DNA of 15,218 bases from Schizochytrium sp. CCTCC M209059 (lineage: Eukaryota > Sar > Bigyra > Thraustochytrida > Thraustochytriidae). The DNA is taken from NCBI GenBank assembly GCA_000818945.1, contig KN805396.1:299834-315051 (forward strand). Direction: 5' to 3'. A program made the translations under genes and the position numbers. Positions 1-6,939 of the stretch are shown piece by piece (the stretch's first letter is position 1; the number at the start of each line of letters is the position of its first letter). The notes beneath the pieces were generated by a model, which did not search any database, had not been told where the DNA came from, and saw only the letters and a program-made list of their open reading frames with translations.

Positions 1-1
1 G

Positions 2-529
2 CCCAAGGCAGCTCCTGCTGCGGCGCCCACGGCAGCTCCTGTTGTGGCGCCCAAGCCCACTCCTGCTGCGGCGCCCAAGGCAGCTCCTGCTGCGGCACCC
101 AAGGCAGCTCCTGTTGTGGCGCCCAAGCCCGCTTCTGCTGCGGCGCCCAAGGCAGCTTCTGCTGCGGCACCCAAGGCAGCTCCTGTTGTGGCGCCCAAGC
201 CCACTCCTGTTGCGGCGCCCAAGGCAGCTCCTGTTGTGGCGTCCAAGGTAGCTGCTGTTGCGGCGCCCACGGCAGCTCCTGTTGCGGCACCCAAACCCGC
301 TCCTGCTGCGGCACCCAAGCCAGCTCCTGTTGTGGCGCCCAAGCCCGCTCCTGTTGCAGCGCCCAAGCCCGCTTCTGCTGCGGCACCCAAGCCAGCTCCC
401 GTCGCAGCGCCTCGGCAAGCTCGCGTCCCGGCGCCCAAGCCCGCTCCTGCTGCGGGGCCCAAGCCCGCTCCAGTCGTGGCGCCGGAACCAGCTCCTGTCG
501 CAGCTCCCGAGGCGCTTCCCGCCGCGCCG
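2..529 (+). repeat. 24-bp coding minisatellite (22 units) with partial 72-bp higher-order period
   Basis: In-frame 24-bp units encode octapeptides such as PKAAPAAA, PKAAPVVA and PKPAPVAA. Units starting at 50 and at 122 form two three-unit blocks: PKPTPAAA-PKAAPAAA-PKAAPVVA, then PKPASAAA-PKAASAAA-PKAAPVVA. This indicates a 72-bp higher-order duplication. Units degrade toward the 3' end (PRQARVPA, PEPAPVAA, PEALPAAP). The array begins before the window. Confidence 0.93.
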
Positions 530-1957
530 GCCTTGGCGCTGCCTGAGCCGGGACCCGTCGCGCCTCTCGTCGCGGACTCCAAAGCCTCAATGCCGGTAGC
601 CCAGCGCGTAGCCGAGCAGCAGCCCTCGGAGCCCGAAGCTGGCAAGGAAGTGGGCCAAGCTCAGGAGCAAGAAGCGAATTTGCCTCCTGGGCAGGAGAAA
701 AACATCGAGGAGAACCGTCCGCGTATTCCTGGGTACCTTCGCCCAACAAAGTCGGCTGCATCCCGTGTTCAAGCTACGTTCAAGCTTTACAACCTTGAAG
801 ATCGCATGAACACGCGCCGCAATGCCGCGAGGGCTACGCGTGCTGTGCAAAGAGCGGGCTCCAGAAACGCTCAAGGCAATGGCAATCGCAATCGCAACGA
901 GCGGGCTCAGGCGCAAGCTCGCCCTTCTGAAGCCCGCAAGGATGATATCGTTCCTGCGGCAGCTGCTTCCCCTAAGCCGAAAGAGGAAGCACCTACAGCA
1001 AAGCAAGTCAGTTCTTCTGCCGTTAACGACAATGAAACGCAGGAGATCGGCGTGGGGGAGATTGCGACTGAGTCTTCGACCCCCGCGACTGTGGTGGAAG
1101 AGAAAGCTTCCCAAGAGCAGGCGTCGGAGCAAGCTCGTGCTTCCGAAACCATTATGGAAGAGGTCGCGACTGCGGCCACGACGGCCCCAGCGGTGTCCGA
1201 GGTCAGAGTACCGCAAGAGCAGAAGGAGAGCGCTCCTGTTGTCATCGAGAACCCAACCGAGGAGGCCGGCGCTCCGAAAACTAATCAAGTCCAAGGCCCC
1301 GAAGTCGTCACGCCTTTGCCTTCGCCTTCGCCTTTGCCTTCGCCTTCGCCTTCGCCTTCGCCTTCGCCTTCGCCTTCGCAAGCTGCATTCGAAAGATCGA
1401 CTGAGACGGGTACAGCGATTGAGCTCATGGGGCCATCCAACGGCGCGCCTCCCCAAGGCGCGCGTGCTCTCGCTACCCCGGCCCAAGTCGAACGTCCAGT
1501 CGAACGCCAAGAAGAGCAAAAGTCGCAAGGTGAGAACGAAAGTTTCGAGGTGAGTGCTCAGAAAAACAAGGCTCTGGCTCTGGGCAACCAGCAGCAGAAG
1601 CAGGCAACCACGACAAGGGCGATCAATCATGCGACGCCAGAAAACACCGGAGACATTGGCGAACCCATCGCCATGCCGCATGTCACTCCGCAACGCAAGC
1701 CTCGTGGGGCCAGAAGTGCGCAAGTCACTCCACTCCGTACTCGTGCTCCCATCAGCGCGCGTCAAAGAGCCGGAGGCCGCAAGCTTTTTCAAAGGGTCTT
1801 TGCGGCCGACGACTCGAGCCCTACTCGCAAGGACAGTGGCAAGGAGAACGATGCACAAAATGCGAAGAAGATAGCTCGCATGACAAGCGGCAAAGGTTTG
1901 TGTGCTGATACTACGATAAGCACCACCGTGAAGAAGGCGCAAGCACTGGAGGTCTAA
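2..1957 (+). CDS. Ala/Pro/Lys-repeat protein with KEN box and CDK-type sites, 5'-truncated
   Basis: The frame is open from base 2 to TAA at 1955-1957 (651 codons) with no ATG before the repeats, so the true start lies left of the window. The N-terminal part (2-529) is 22 degenerate 8-residue units of the type PKPAPVAA. A low-complexity Gln/Glu/Ala-rich middle follows, including a Ser-Pro run (1313-1379). The motif IPGYLRPTKSAASR (about 725-766) precedes an Arg/Asn-rich basic stretch. The basic C-terminus holds three full S/T-P-x-R sites: TPQR (1685-1696), TPLR (1727-1738) and SPTR (1817-1828). A KEN tripeptide follows at 1841-1849. No enzymatic domain is recognisable. In known proteins such tails are CDK substrates and APC/C targets, so a cell-cycle, chromatin or cytoskeleton role is possible but is inference. 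Confidence is high that it is coding (long frame, poly(A) signal 89 nt after the stop), low on function. It converges with the next gene. Confidence 0.85.
   Translation, partial: PKAAPAAAPTAAPVVAPKPTPAAAPKAAPAAAPKAAPVVAPKPASAAAPKAASAAAPKAAPVVAPKPTPVAAPKAAPVVASKVAAVAAPTAAPVAAPKPAPAAAPKPAPVVAPKPAPVAAPKPASAAAPKPAPVAAPRQARVPAPKPAPAAGPKPAPVVAPEPAPVAAPEALPAAPALALPEPGPVAPLVADSKASMPVAQRVAEQQPSEPEAGKEVGQAQEQEANLPPGQEKNIEENRPRIPGYLRPTKSAASRVQATFKLYNLEDRMNTRRNAARATRAVQRAGSRNAQGNGNRNRNERAQAQARPSEARKDDIVPAAAASPKPKEEAPTAKQVSSSAVNDNETQEIGVGEIATESSTPATVVEEKASQEQASEQARASETIMEEVATAATTAPAVSEVRVPQEQKESAPVVIENPTEEAGAPKTNQVQGPEVVTPLPSPSPLPSPSPSPSPSPSPSQAAFERSTETGTAIELMGPSNGAPPQGARALATPAQVERPVERQEEQKSQGENESFEVSAQKNKALALGNQQQKQATTTRAINHATPENTGDIGEPIAMPHVTPQRKPRGARSAQVTPLRTRAPISARQRAGGRKLFQRVFAADDSSPTRKDSGKENDAQNAKKIARMTSGKGLCADTTISTTVKKAQALEV
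1313..1379 (+). repeat. Hexanucleotide CCTTCG/CCTTTG microsatellite encoding Ser-Pro dipeptides
   Basis: About eleven copies of CCTTCG, with CCTTTG variants at the 5' end, encode LPSPSPLPSPSP and so on inside the first gene. The reading frame is kept because the unit is 6 bp. A flexible Ser-Pro linker is the likely outcome. Confidence 0.9.
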
Positions 1958-2533
1958 GACGCAACGCAAACATTCCGATCTTGCATCGAGGTAAATAAGT
2001 CGTTCAGCGTCAGCTGCAAGACGTAGCAAATAGAACCATCTGAAGAATAAAGGTCAATCTTAACTCAATCTCATAAGGTCCCATTTAATGAAAAATCTTT
2101 CAGATTCGCAACGCAAACGTCTTGGCGCCTGTCTCGTGACCCTATTTTACTGCTTTTGGCAACATGACCCATGCTGATTGGGTCGTTGCCGTCGTTCGTG
2201 CCCAACGTGGACCAAGGCCGCCCCTGTAGTCGTTATCGGGATTGTGAATCTTCCTCTTTGCTCTTCACAGACCTTGGACATCGAAGCCCTTGCCACCCCC
2301 CCAAAAAAATAAATAATTAATTCATATCGATTACTGTTGCCTATCATTGGAGGTCGAGCTCGAATCGTCAAAAAGGTCATCAAGGATTTTGCAACCTTAC
2401 GGTCGCTTCTCTCAACGCCGTATCCTGGTGGAAATAATTCAATTTTACTTTTACCCAATCTTGACACCACAGTGGCACGGTGTCTTCCCGTGAGCGGGCA
2501 GAAGCTCTTCAAAGAGATACCTTATAGTTATGG
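1958..2533. other. Convergent 3' intergenic region, no convincing gene
   Basis: This 576-bp gap separates the stops of two convergent genes, so it should hold both 3'UTRs. It is AT-richer than its surroundings and contains AATAAA at 2046 and an A-rich run near 2299-2318. Small frames at 2147-2512 (-) and 2337-2603 (+) have no recognisable domain and run into the downstream gene, so they are not called. Confidence 0.7.
2046..2051 (+). terminator. AATAAA polyadenylation signal for the Ala/Pro-repeat gene
   Basis: A canonical AATAAA hexamer lies 89 nt after the TAA of the first gene in an AT-richer stretch. Position and strand fit a eukaryotic poly(A) signal. No comparably placed AATAAA was found after the other genes, so signal use may be degenerate in this organism. 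Confidence 0.6.
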
Positions 2534-4570
2534 CTATACAATGTCTTCCCGCTCATCGCTCGAGATGATGACTTCTGTTGATGCAAGTCCATCAAGTTCA
2601 TGAGCATTGAGAGAACCTCGTCTCGAGCTCTGTACAGAGGGGACACGCGGTGGCAGCGACGAGGATCCCAAGGCCGAAGCATTGAATGGTGAAGGAGAAG
2701 GAGCAGCGGCAGTAACAGCAGCAGCGGCAGATGACACTGGCAAGGAGTCCTTGGGCCGCCGCGGCGGAGACTGAGCAACTGAATGTAAGAGTCGCGCAAA
2801 CATGCTCGAACCTCCTTGTCCTTGCCCATGTCCTTGGCTGCCATTCGCAATCCTGCCGCTGTGGTCCTGTGAAGACACGCGCGAGGGAGCCAAGTAGGAT
2901 TGACTTCCTTCCGGGAGAGATGCAAAAGAGGACGTTCGGCTTCGTTCGCCATCTTGGGATGAAGGCGGAGGCCCCGCAAGACCGCGATATGCATTTCCAC
3001 CTTCCTTGAGAAGCGATCGAAGGTGCGCTTGTGCAAAACAATCTCGGATGTAACCAATCCAGTGGTGAGGAGGAATTCCACGCTCAATCGCATCATTGTA
3101 CATCCTCCGGGTGTCCATCGTATTAATGGTGTTGAGCGTGGCCGGTGAAATCATTTTGTCACCTGCAGATCCGGCTTTCGAAAAATGACTCATACAGCTC
3201 ATTGCAGTCATGTGGAAATGAAAGAAGAGAAGATCGAGATCTTCGCTATCATCAGCTTTGCCGGCAGACGCTGGCTTGGGGGCCCGCACGACGGGTCCAT
3301 CCGTGACAGACGAGAAAGAGTCCCGTGTTACGCGAAGGCCTCGTAATTCGTCCTCGAGCGAGGGCACGTGCGGTGCTTCGGGTCCTGGGCCGCTGGACTG
3401 TTCACTTGCGACGCGATCTTCGCGCGTATTCCGCGCGCCAATGATATCCTGGGACTCATCAAGATCTGCGCGCAGTTGCTCATTCTCCTGTGTGAGCAGT
3501 TCGAGATCTGCTTGGAGAAGTTCAATCTCGCGCGACAGATCATCGCGTTCCTCGGATGCGCGAGATGAGGCTGCCTCAAGCATGTCGGAGCGCGAACGTT
3601 CCTTCTTGGCACGGTGCAGAGCAATTTCTAAAACGTCTACCTTGTCGCGTAAGCTCGCGATCGTGTCGGCATTTTGCGCACCGATCGCTTCGACCTGCGC
3701 CTCTGCTTCGAGAGCACGCGTTCGCCACTTTTCGGCGCGTTCAAGCGCAACGTCAAGGTCTTGAGCTGCAAGTTTAAAGGCGTTGTCAGAATCAGGCAAT
3801 GAATGATCTGCAGCACCGTCCCCTTGAGCTGTGTCTGGGGGGACTGGTGAAGAGATTCCATGTGTATTTACACCACTGAAGCGAGTTACCGAGCCGTCAA
3901 TGGAATCGTGCGCGTCAGTACGTGACAGGTTAGGAGACCCTGGCGCTGCAGCTACCCGGTGAATAGCCGGCGGCGTAGCATGCACGCTCTGCTCCTGAAA
4001 AGTACGAAGCTGCTCTGTGAGTCGGCTGTTCGAAGCGTCTGCCTGAAGCAAGGTGGTATTGAGCAGCTCGAGCCTGCGCTTAAGCGACTTGCTTTCTTCG
4101 CGGGCAGCCAAAAGCTCTTCGTCTCGTGCATCGAGTTCATCACGGAGAGCTTCGGTGCCCTGATTTTCCTTGCGGAGCCTTGTGTTTTCCTGAAAAAGCG
4201 CGTCGCCAATCTTGGCGGCCAGCTCCAAGTCGGCCTCCTTTTGCTCAAGCAGTTTCATGGCGCGCCGCAGATCCGCGATGGCAGGTGACTCGGGCTGGCC
4301 GTCGGGGCCTAGCCTCGCGTCTGCATTCCCGTCCGCATCGAGGCCTCCGGACCCCGTCGCGCTCGCGCCTGCAGCTGTCGCTGGCGCGGGGCTGAGCAGC
4401 GCGCTCGTCTCGCGGACAAGGCCGTCCACCTCTGCAGAGAGGTTCGTCTCCTGCCTCGCGCGGATGCTTGCGTACAGCTCCCCGTCCAGCCGAGGGCCTC
4501 CTCCTCCTCCGCCTCCTTCGCCGCCGCCGCCGCTGCCGCCGCCGACGTCCGAGCTCGCGCCGGACGCCAT
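2534..4570 (-). CDS. Coiled-coil protein with CC1-box-like motif, candidate dynein/kinesin cargo adaptor
   Basis: A 678-aa frame from ATG (complement 4568-4570) to TAG (complement 2534-2536). The N-terminus is Gly-rich and disordered (1-26). Residues about 96-195 are coiled coil and begin with DLELAAKIGDALFQENTRL (114-132). AAKIG at 118-122 fits the AAxxG core of the CC1 box, which in TRAK, HAP1, BICD and Spindly adaptors binds dynein light intermediate chain. A second coiled coil spans about 265-378. SLEDEL (404-409) follows and loosely resembles the downstream Spindly motif. Residues about 445-525 form a compact non-repetitive region rich in His, Met and Trp that I do not recognise. The tail (530-678) is Ser/Pro/Gly-rich. 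The gene diverges from the MFS gene 154 bp away. It is surely coding. Adaptor function is inference from a short motif in the correct coiled-coil setting; a generic coiled-coil scaffold is the alternative. Confidence 0.88.
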   Translation of the reverse strand: MASGASSDVGGGSGGGGEGGGGGGGPRLDGELYASIRARQETNLSAEVDGLVRETSALLSPAPATAAGASATGSGGLDADGNADARLGPDGQPESPAIADLRRAMKLLEQKEADLELAAKIGDALFQENTRLRKENQGTEALRDELDARDEELLAAREESKSLKRRLELLNTTLLQADASNSRLTEQLRTFQEQSVHATPPAIHRVAAAPGSPNLSRTDAHDSIDGSVTRFSGVNTHGISSPVPPDTAQGDGAADHSLPDSDNAFKLAAQDLDVALERAEKWRTRALEAEAQVEAIGAQNADTIASLRDKVDVLEIALHRAKKERSRSDMLEAASSRASEERDDLSREIELLQADLELLTQENEQLRADLDESQDIIGARNTREDRVASEQSSGPGPEAPHVPSLEDELRGLRVTRDSFSSVTDGPVVRAPKPASAGKADDSEDLDLLFFHFHMTAMSCMSHFSKAGSAGDKMISPATLNTINTMDTRRMYNDAIERGIPPHHWIGYIRDCFAQAHLRSLLKEGGNAYRGLAGPPPSSQDGERSRTSSFASLPEGSQSYLAPSRVSSQDHSGRIANGSQGHGQGQGGSSMFARLLHSVAQSPPRRPKDSLPVSSAAAAVTAAAPSPSPFNASALGSSSLPPRVPSVQSSRRGSLNAHELDGLASTEVIISSDEREDIV

Positions 4571-4724
4571 CGTAACACGGTTCTGCTGCGCGCCCGCGGC
4601 TTGATTCTCGTGATCCAGGAGAGAGAGAGAGAGAGACCTAAGAGACCTATCTTGTCCAGAAGAGACCTAAAAAAGGGCGCCGTGCCACAGCGTCGGGTTC
4701 GTGAGGAGAAGTAGGAAAGATGCA
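4571..4724. promoter_or_regulatory. Divergent promoter with GA tract and three AGAGACCTA repeats
   Basis: These 154 bp separate the ATG of the coiled-coil gene (leftward) from the first ATG of the MFS gene (rightward), so they must hold both promoters. A GA dinucleotide tract at about 4619-4636 runs into AGAGACCTA at 4632-4640 and 4641-4649, with a third copy at 4661-4669. No TATA box is evident. An in-frame TAA at 4668-4670 bounds the upstream extension of the MFS frame. Confidence 0.6.
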
Positions 4725-6386
4725 ATGCGAAGCATGGCAAGGCAAGGCAAGCCTAGGCAAGGCACGGCGGAGGCGCTTTCCTCGGTCGACCGCCGCGAGC
4801 CGCGCGGCGACATGCAGCGCGAGGGCCAGGAGCGGGCGTGGACAGGCCTCCTGGTGGCCACGCTGGTCAAGACCACCGATGTGGCGTTTTTGAGCTCGCT
4901 CTTCAGGAACCTGGAGCAGGAGTTTGGCCTGAGCCCGACGTTGCTCGGGTACATTTGGCTTGCGCAGAGCTCCTCGCTGAGGTTCGCTGGAGTGGTCTGG
5001 GCGCCGCTCGTGGATCGAGCACAAGACCCGCGACGATTTGTGGTTCTAGCTGTCGCAGGAATCGGTCTGTGCAGTATGCTCATGAGCCAAGCGACGGGGT
5101 TCGTGGAACTGCTCTTGCTTCGCTTTGTCTCGGGCCTGTGCAGCTCCATTCTCCGGCCTCTGATGGGCAGCGTGGTGTCAAAGCTCGATTCCGCAACGCG
5201 AGGTCGCAACTTTAGTCGCGTGAGCATTTCCGAGTCGGTCGGTCGTGTTGTTGGTGCAGCTCTGGTGACCCGCTTCAGCGCCAGCTGGCGCGTGCTTTTA
5301 CTAGCCTTTGGCGCACTCAGCTTGCTCGTGGCATTACTCTTGTGGGAATTCATTCCATCACACGACCAGCTGCAGCAGCAGGGCATTGGCGAAGGCGCGT
5401 CCGGGTCTGCGAATGCAAACAAAAAGCTCAAATTGGGACAAGAGAAGAATGGAAAGATCATGGCAAGTGAGCTTGACAAGGCTGGCGCCATCAAGAAGGA
5501 CGAAGAAGCTGGCGTTAGCGATATCTTTTCCATGCGCTCGTTCCAGATTATCGTCTTGCATGGCCTTTTTGGAACCTTTCCGTACGCTGGCTTCGCCTTT
5601 TTGGTCATGTGGTTTCAGACTGGTGGTGTGAGCAATACCCTTGCCGGGGTGTTTGGAAACGCCATGCAGTTAGGGATGATTCCCGGTCAGTTTGTGGCGG
5701 GCTACGTGGGCGACTATTTTGCTCGCTTTGATCCGCAGCATGGACGCATCTACATGGCCCAGTTTGCGACCTTGATTCGCCTGCCTCTCGTCTTGATGAT
5801 CTTTAGCGGACTCGAACACGATGCTCTTGAATATGCAGCGCTTGGTCTCTTCGCTTTGGGATTTGTCATTCCGTGGATCGCGACAGGCGCAACAAAACCA
5901 ATTCTTGCAGAACTCATGCCCCCGGGCGCCGGGGCGCGCGTCATGAGCATGCATCACGCACTGCAGAGTACATTTAGCATCGGCTCTGGGATCGTAGTGG
6001 GCGCTCTCGCAGAGCATGTGTTTGGCTATGATCGCGAAGGCGTCGCTGCGCGTGTTGCAAGCTGCAAGCTCGAGGAAGCTGACCGAATTGCGGCGCTCGA
6101 GTATAAGTTTGCCACTGTCAACGAGGGTCAGATGAGCGCGCGTGATGTGAAGAGTCGTGTGCTTGGCTACTTTTTTGGATCAAAGGTTGGTCTGGCGGTT
6201 GCCACCTCGTTCCAGGGCGGCTGTCTCGACCTCGGAAATCACTCTGCATTGGGGCGGGCTTTGCTGTGGAACACAATTGCTCCTTGGTTGCTCAGTGCAG
6301 TCTTTATATCTGTTCTGCATTGGACTTTTCCTCTGGATCGCGTCAGAGCACGCGCGTGTAGCGCACCCAACATTAAGCAAAACTAG
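4725..6386 (+). CDS. Major facilitator superfamily transporter, 12 TM
   Basis: A 553-aa protein if translation starts at the first in-frame ATG (4725), ending at TAG 6384-6386. Other in-frame ATGs at 4734 and 4812 are possible; the 4812 start removes a GGCAA-repeat-encoded basic leader and begins just before the first membrane helix. Hydrophobic segments at about 41-60, 72-94, 105-121, 124-150, 168-185, 189-210, 272-296, 305-328, 345-361, 368-390, 410-430 and 512-534 give a 12-helix layout. PLVDRAQDPRR (94-104) after TM2 matches the MFS motif A loop (G-x-L-x-D-R-x-G-R-R type). A charged loop at about 211-268 separates the two six-helix halves. A second long loop (about 432-485) precedes the last helix. 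The substrate cannot be told from sequence: no sugar- or nucleoside-specific signature is seen. It is likely a proton-coupled or facilitative small-molecule carrier at the plasma or organelle membrane. Confidence 0.9.
   Translation: MRSMARQGKPRQGTAEALSSVDRREPRGDMQREGQERAWTGLLVATLVKTTDVAFLSSLFRNLEQEFGLSPTLLGYIWLAQSSSLRFAGVVWAPLVDRAQDPRRFVVLAVAGIGLCSMLMSQATGFVELLLLRFVSGLCSSILRPLMGSVVSKLDSATRGRNFSRVSISESVGRVVGAALVTRFSASWRVLLLAFGALSLLVALLLWEFIPSHDQLQQQGIGEGASGSANANKKLKLGQEKNGKIMASELDKAGAIKKDEEAGVSDIFSMRSFQIIVLHGLFGTFPYAGFAFLVMWFQTGGVSNTLAGVFGNAMQLGMIPGQFVAGYVGDYFARFDPQHGRIYMAQFATLIRLPLVLMIFSGLEHDALEYAALGLFALGFVIPWIATGATKPILAELMPPGAGARVMSMHHALQSTFSIGSGIVVGALAEHVFGYDREGVAARVASCKLEEADRIAALEYKFATVNEGQMSARDVKSRVLGYFFGSKVGLAVATSFQGGCLDLGNHSALGRALLWNTIAPWLLSAVFISVLHWTFPLDRVRARACSAPNIKQN
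4738..4766 (+). repeat. Short GGCAA pentamer array at the MFS 5' end
   Basis: Imperfect GGCAA copies (GGCAAGGCAAGGCAAGC, then AGGCAAGGCA) lie between the first and third candidate ATGs of the MFS gene. A single G/A difference separates this unit from the AGCAA satellite at the right end, and the same pentamer recurs near 9404-9420. Confidence 0.6.
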
Positions 6387-6939
6387 CTGCGCATGGTTGT
6401 TGTTGGTGGTGGAGATTTTTACTTTTTTCTCACTCTTATCTTCGTGTGTATACTTTTCGCCTGGCTCGCTGGAAGGAACTTAGGCCTACAGTTAGCATTG
6501 CGTCACATTAAGATTGTAAAAAGAATAGGGGACTGTCGCGTATTTGCTCGTAAAATGACGATGACGGTGCCAAGACGGACGTCCGTGACGTTCTTCGCAT
6601 CCGTAAAGACCATTCGGCGTTTGGTCTCTTGCTTCTTCTTGTTGTCTCTGGTGCGCTGGCAGCCAAATCCTCGTTGCGGGAAACTCTCTCGCCACAAAGC
6701 AGGAACGTTCCAGGTTTCCACAAGGTGTCTGTTATACGAAAGAGAAGTAGTACGTAGAAGGATCTTCGACCACTTTCGTCTTCGACAGGGGATGGAAAGG
6801 AAAAGGAAGGGAAGGGAAAAGTCTCTCGCAACCAAACGCTGAGATATCTAGCATTGTGCGGGCGCGCGCGTGCGCGAAGGTACGGGCGCGAGACGCCGTA
6901 GATCGGGGCCGCTTTCGCCCGGCGGGCAGCGACAAGCTC
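6387..6939. other. Intergenic region between MFS and NatD-ankyrin genes
   Basis: This 553-bp stretch holds the 3' end of the MFS transcript and the promoter of the acetyltransferase gene. A purine-only tract of GGAAA/GGGAA type spans about 6791-6820. A CG-alternating run (about 6860-6874) lies just upstream of the ATG. The downstream reading frame stays open upstream to 6856 but lacks an ATG before 6940. Small frames here have no recognisable features. Confidence 0.6.

Noticed and set aside
587..2029. 480-codon minus-strand frame opposite the Ala/Pro-repeat gene
   Set aside because: Arg- and Leu-run composition is the antisense shadow of the Ser-Pro and Ala repeats; the plus-strand gene has a coherent frame, stop and poly(A) signal.
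2147..2512. 121-codon minus-strand frame in the convergent gap
   Set aside because: No domain, composition unlike the neighbouring genes, and located just downstream of the coiled-coil gene stop where its 3'UTR should be.
2337..2603. 88-codon plus-strand frame in the convergent gap
   Set aside because: Runs into the 3' end of the coiled-coil gene on the opposite strand, has no recognisable features, and lies in a 3'UTR-like stretch.
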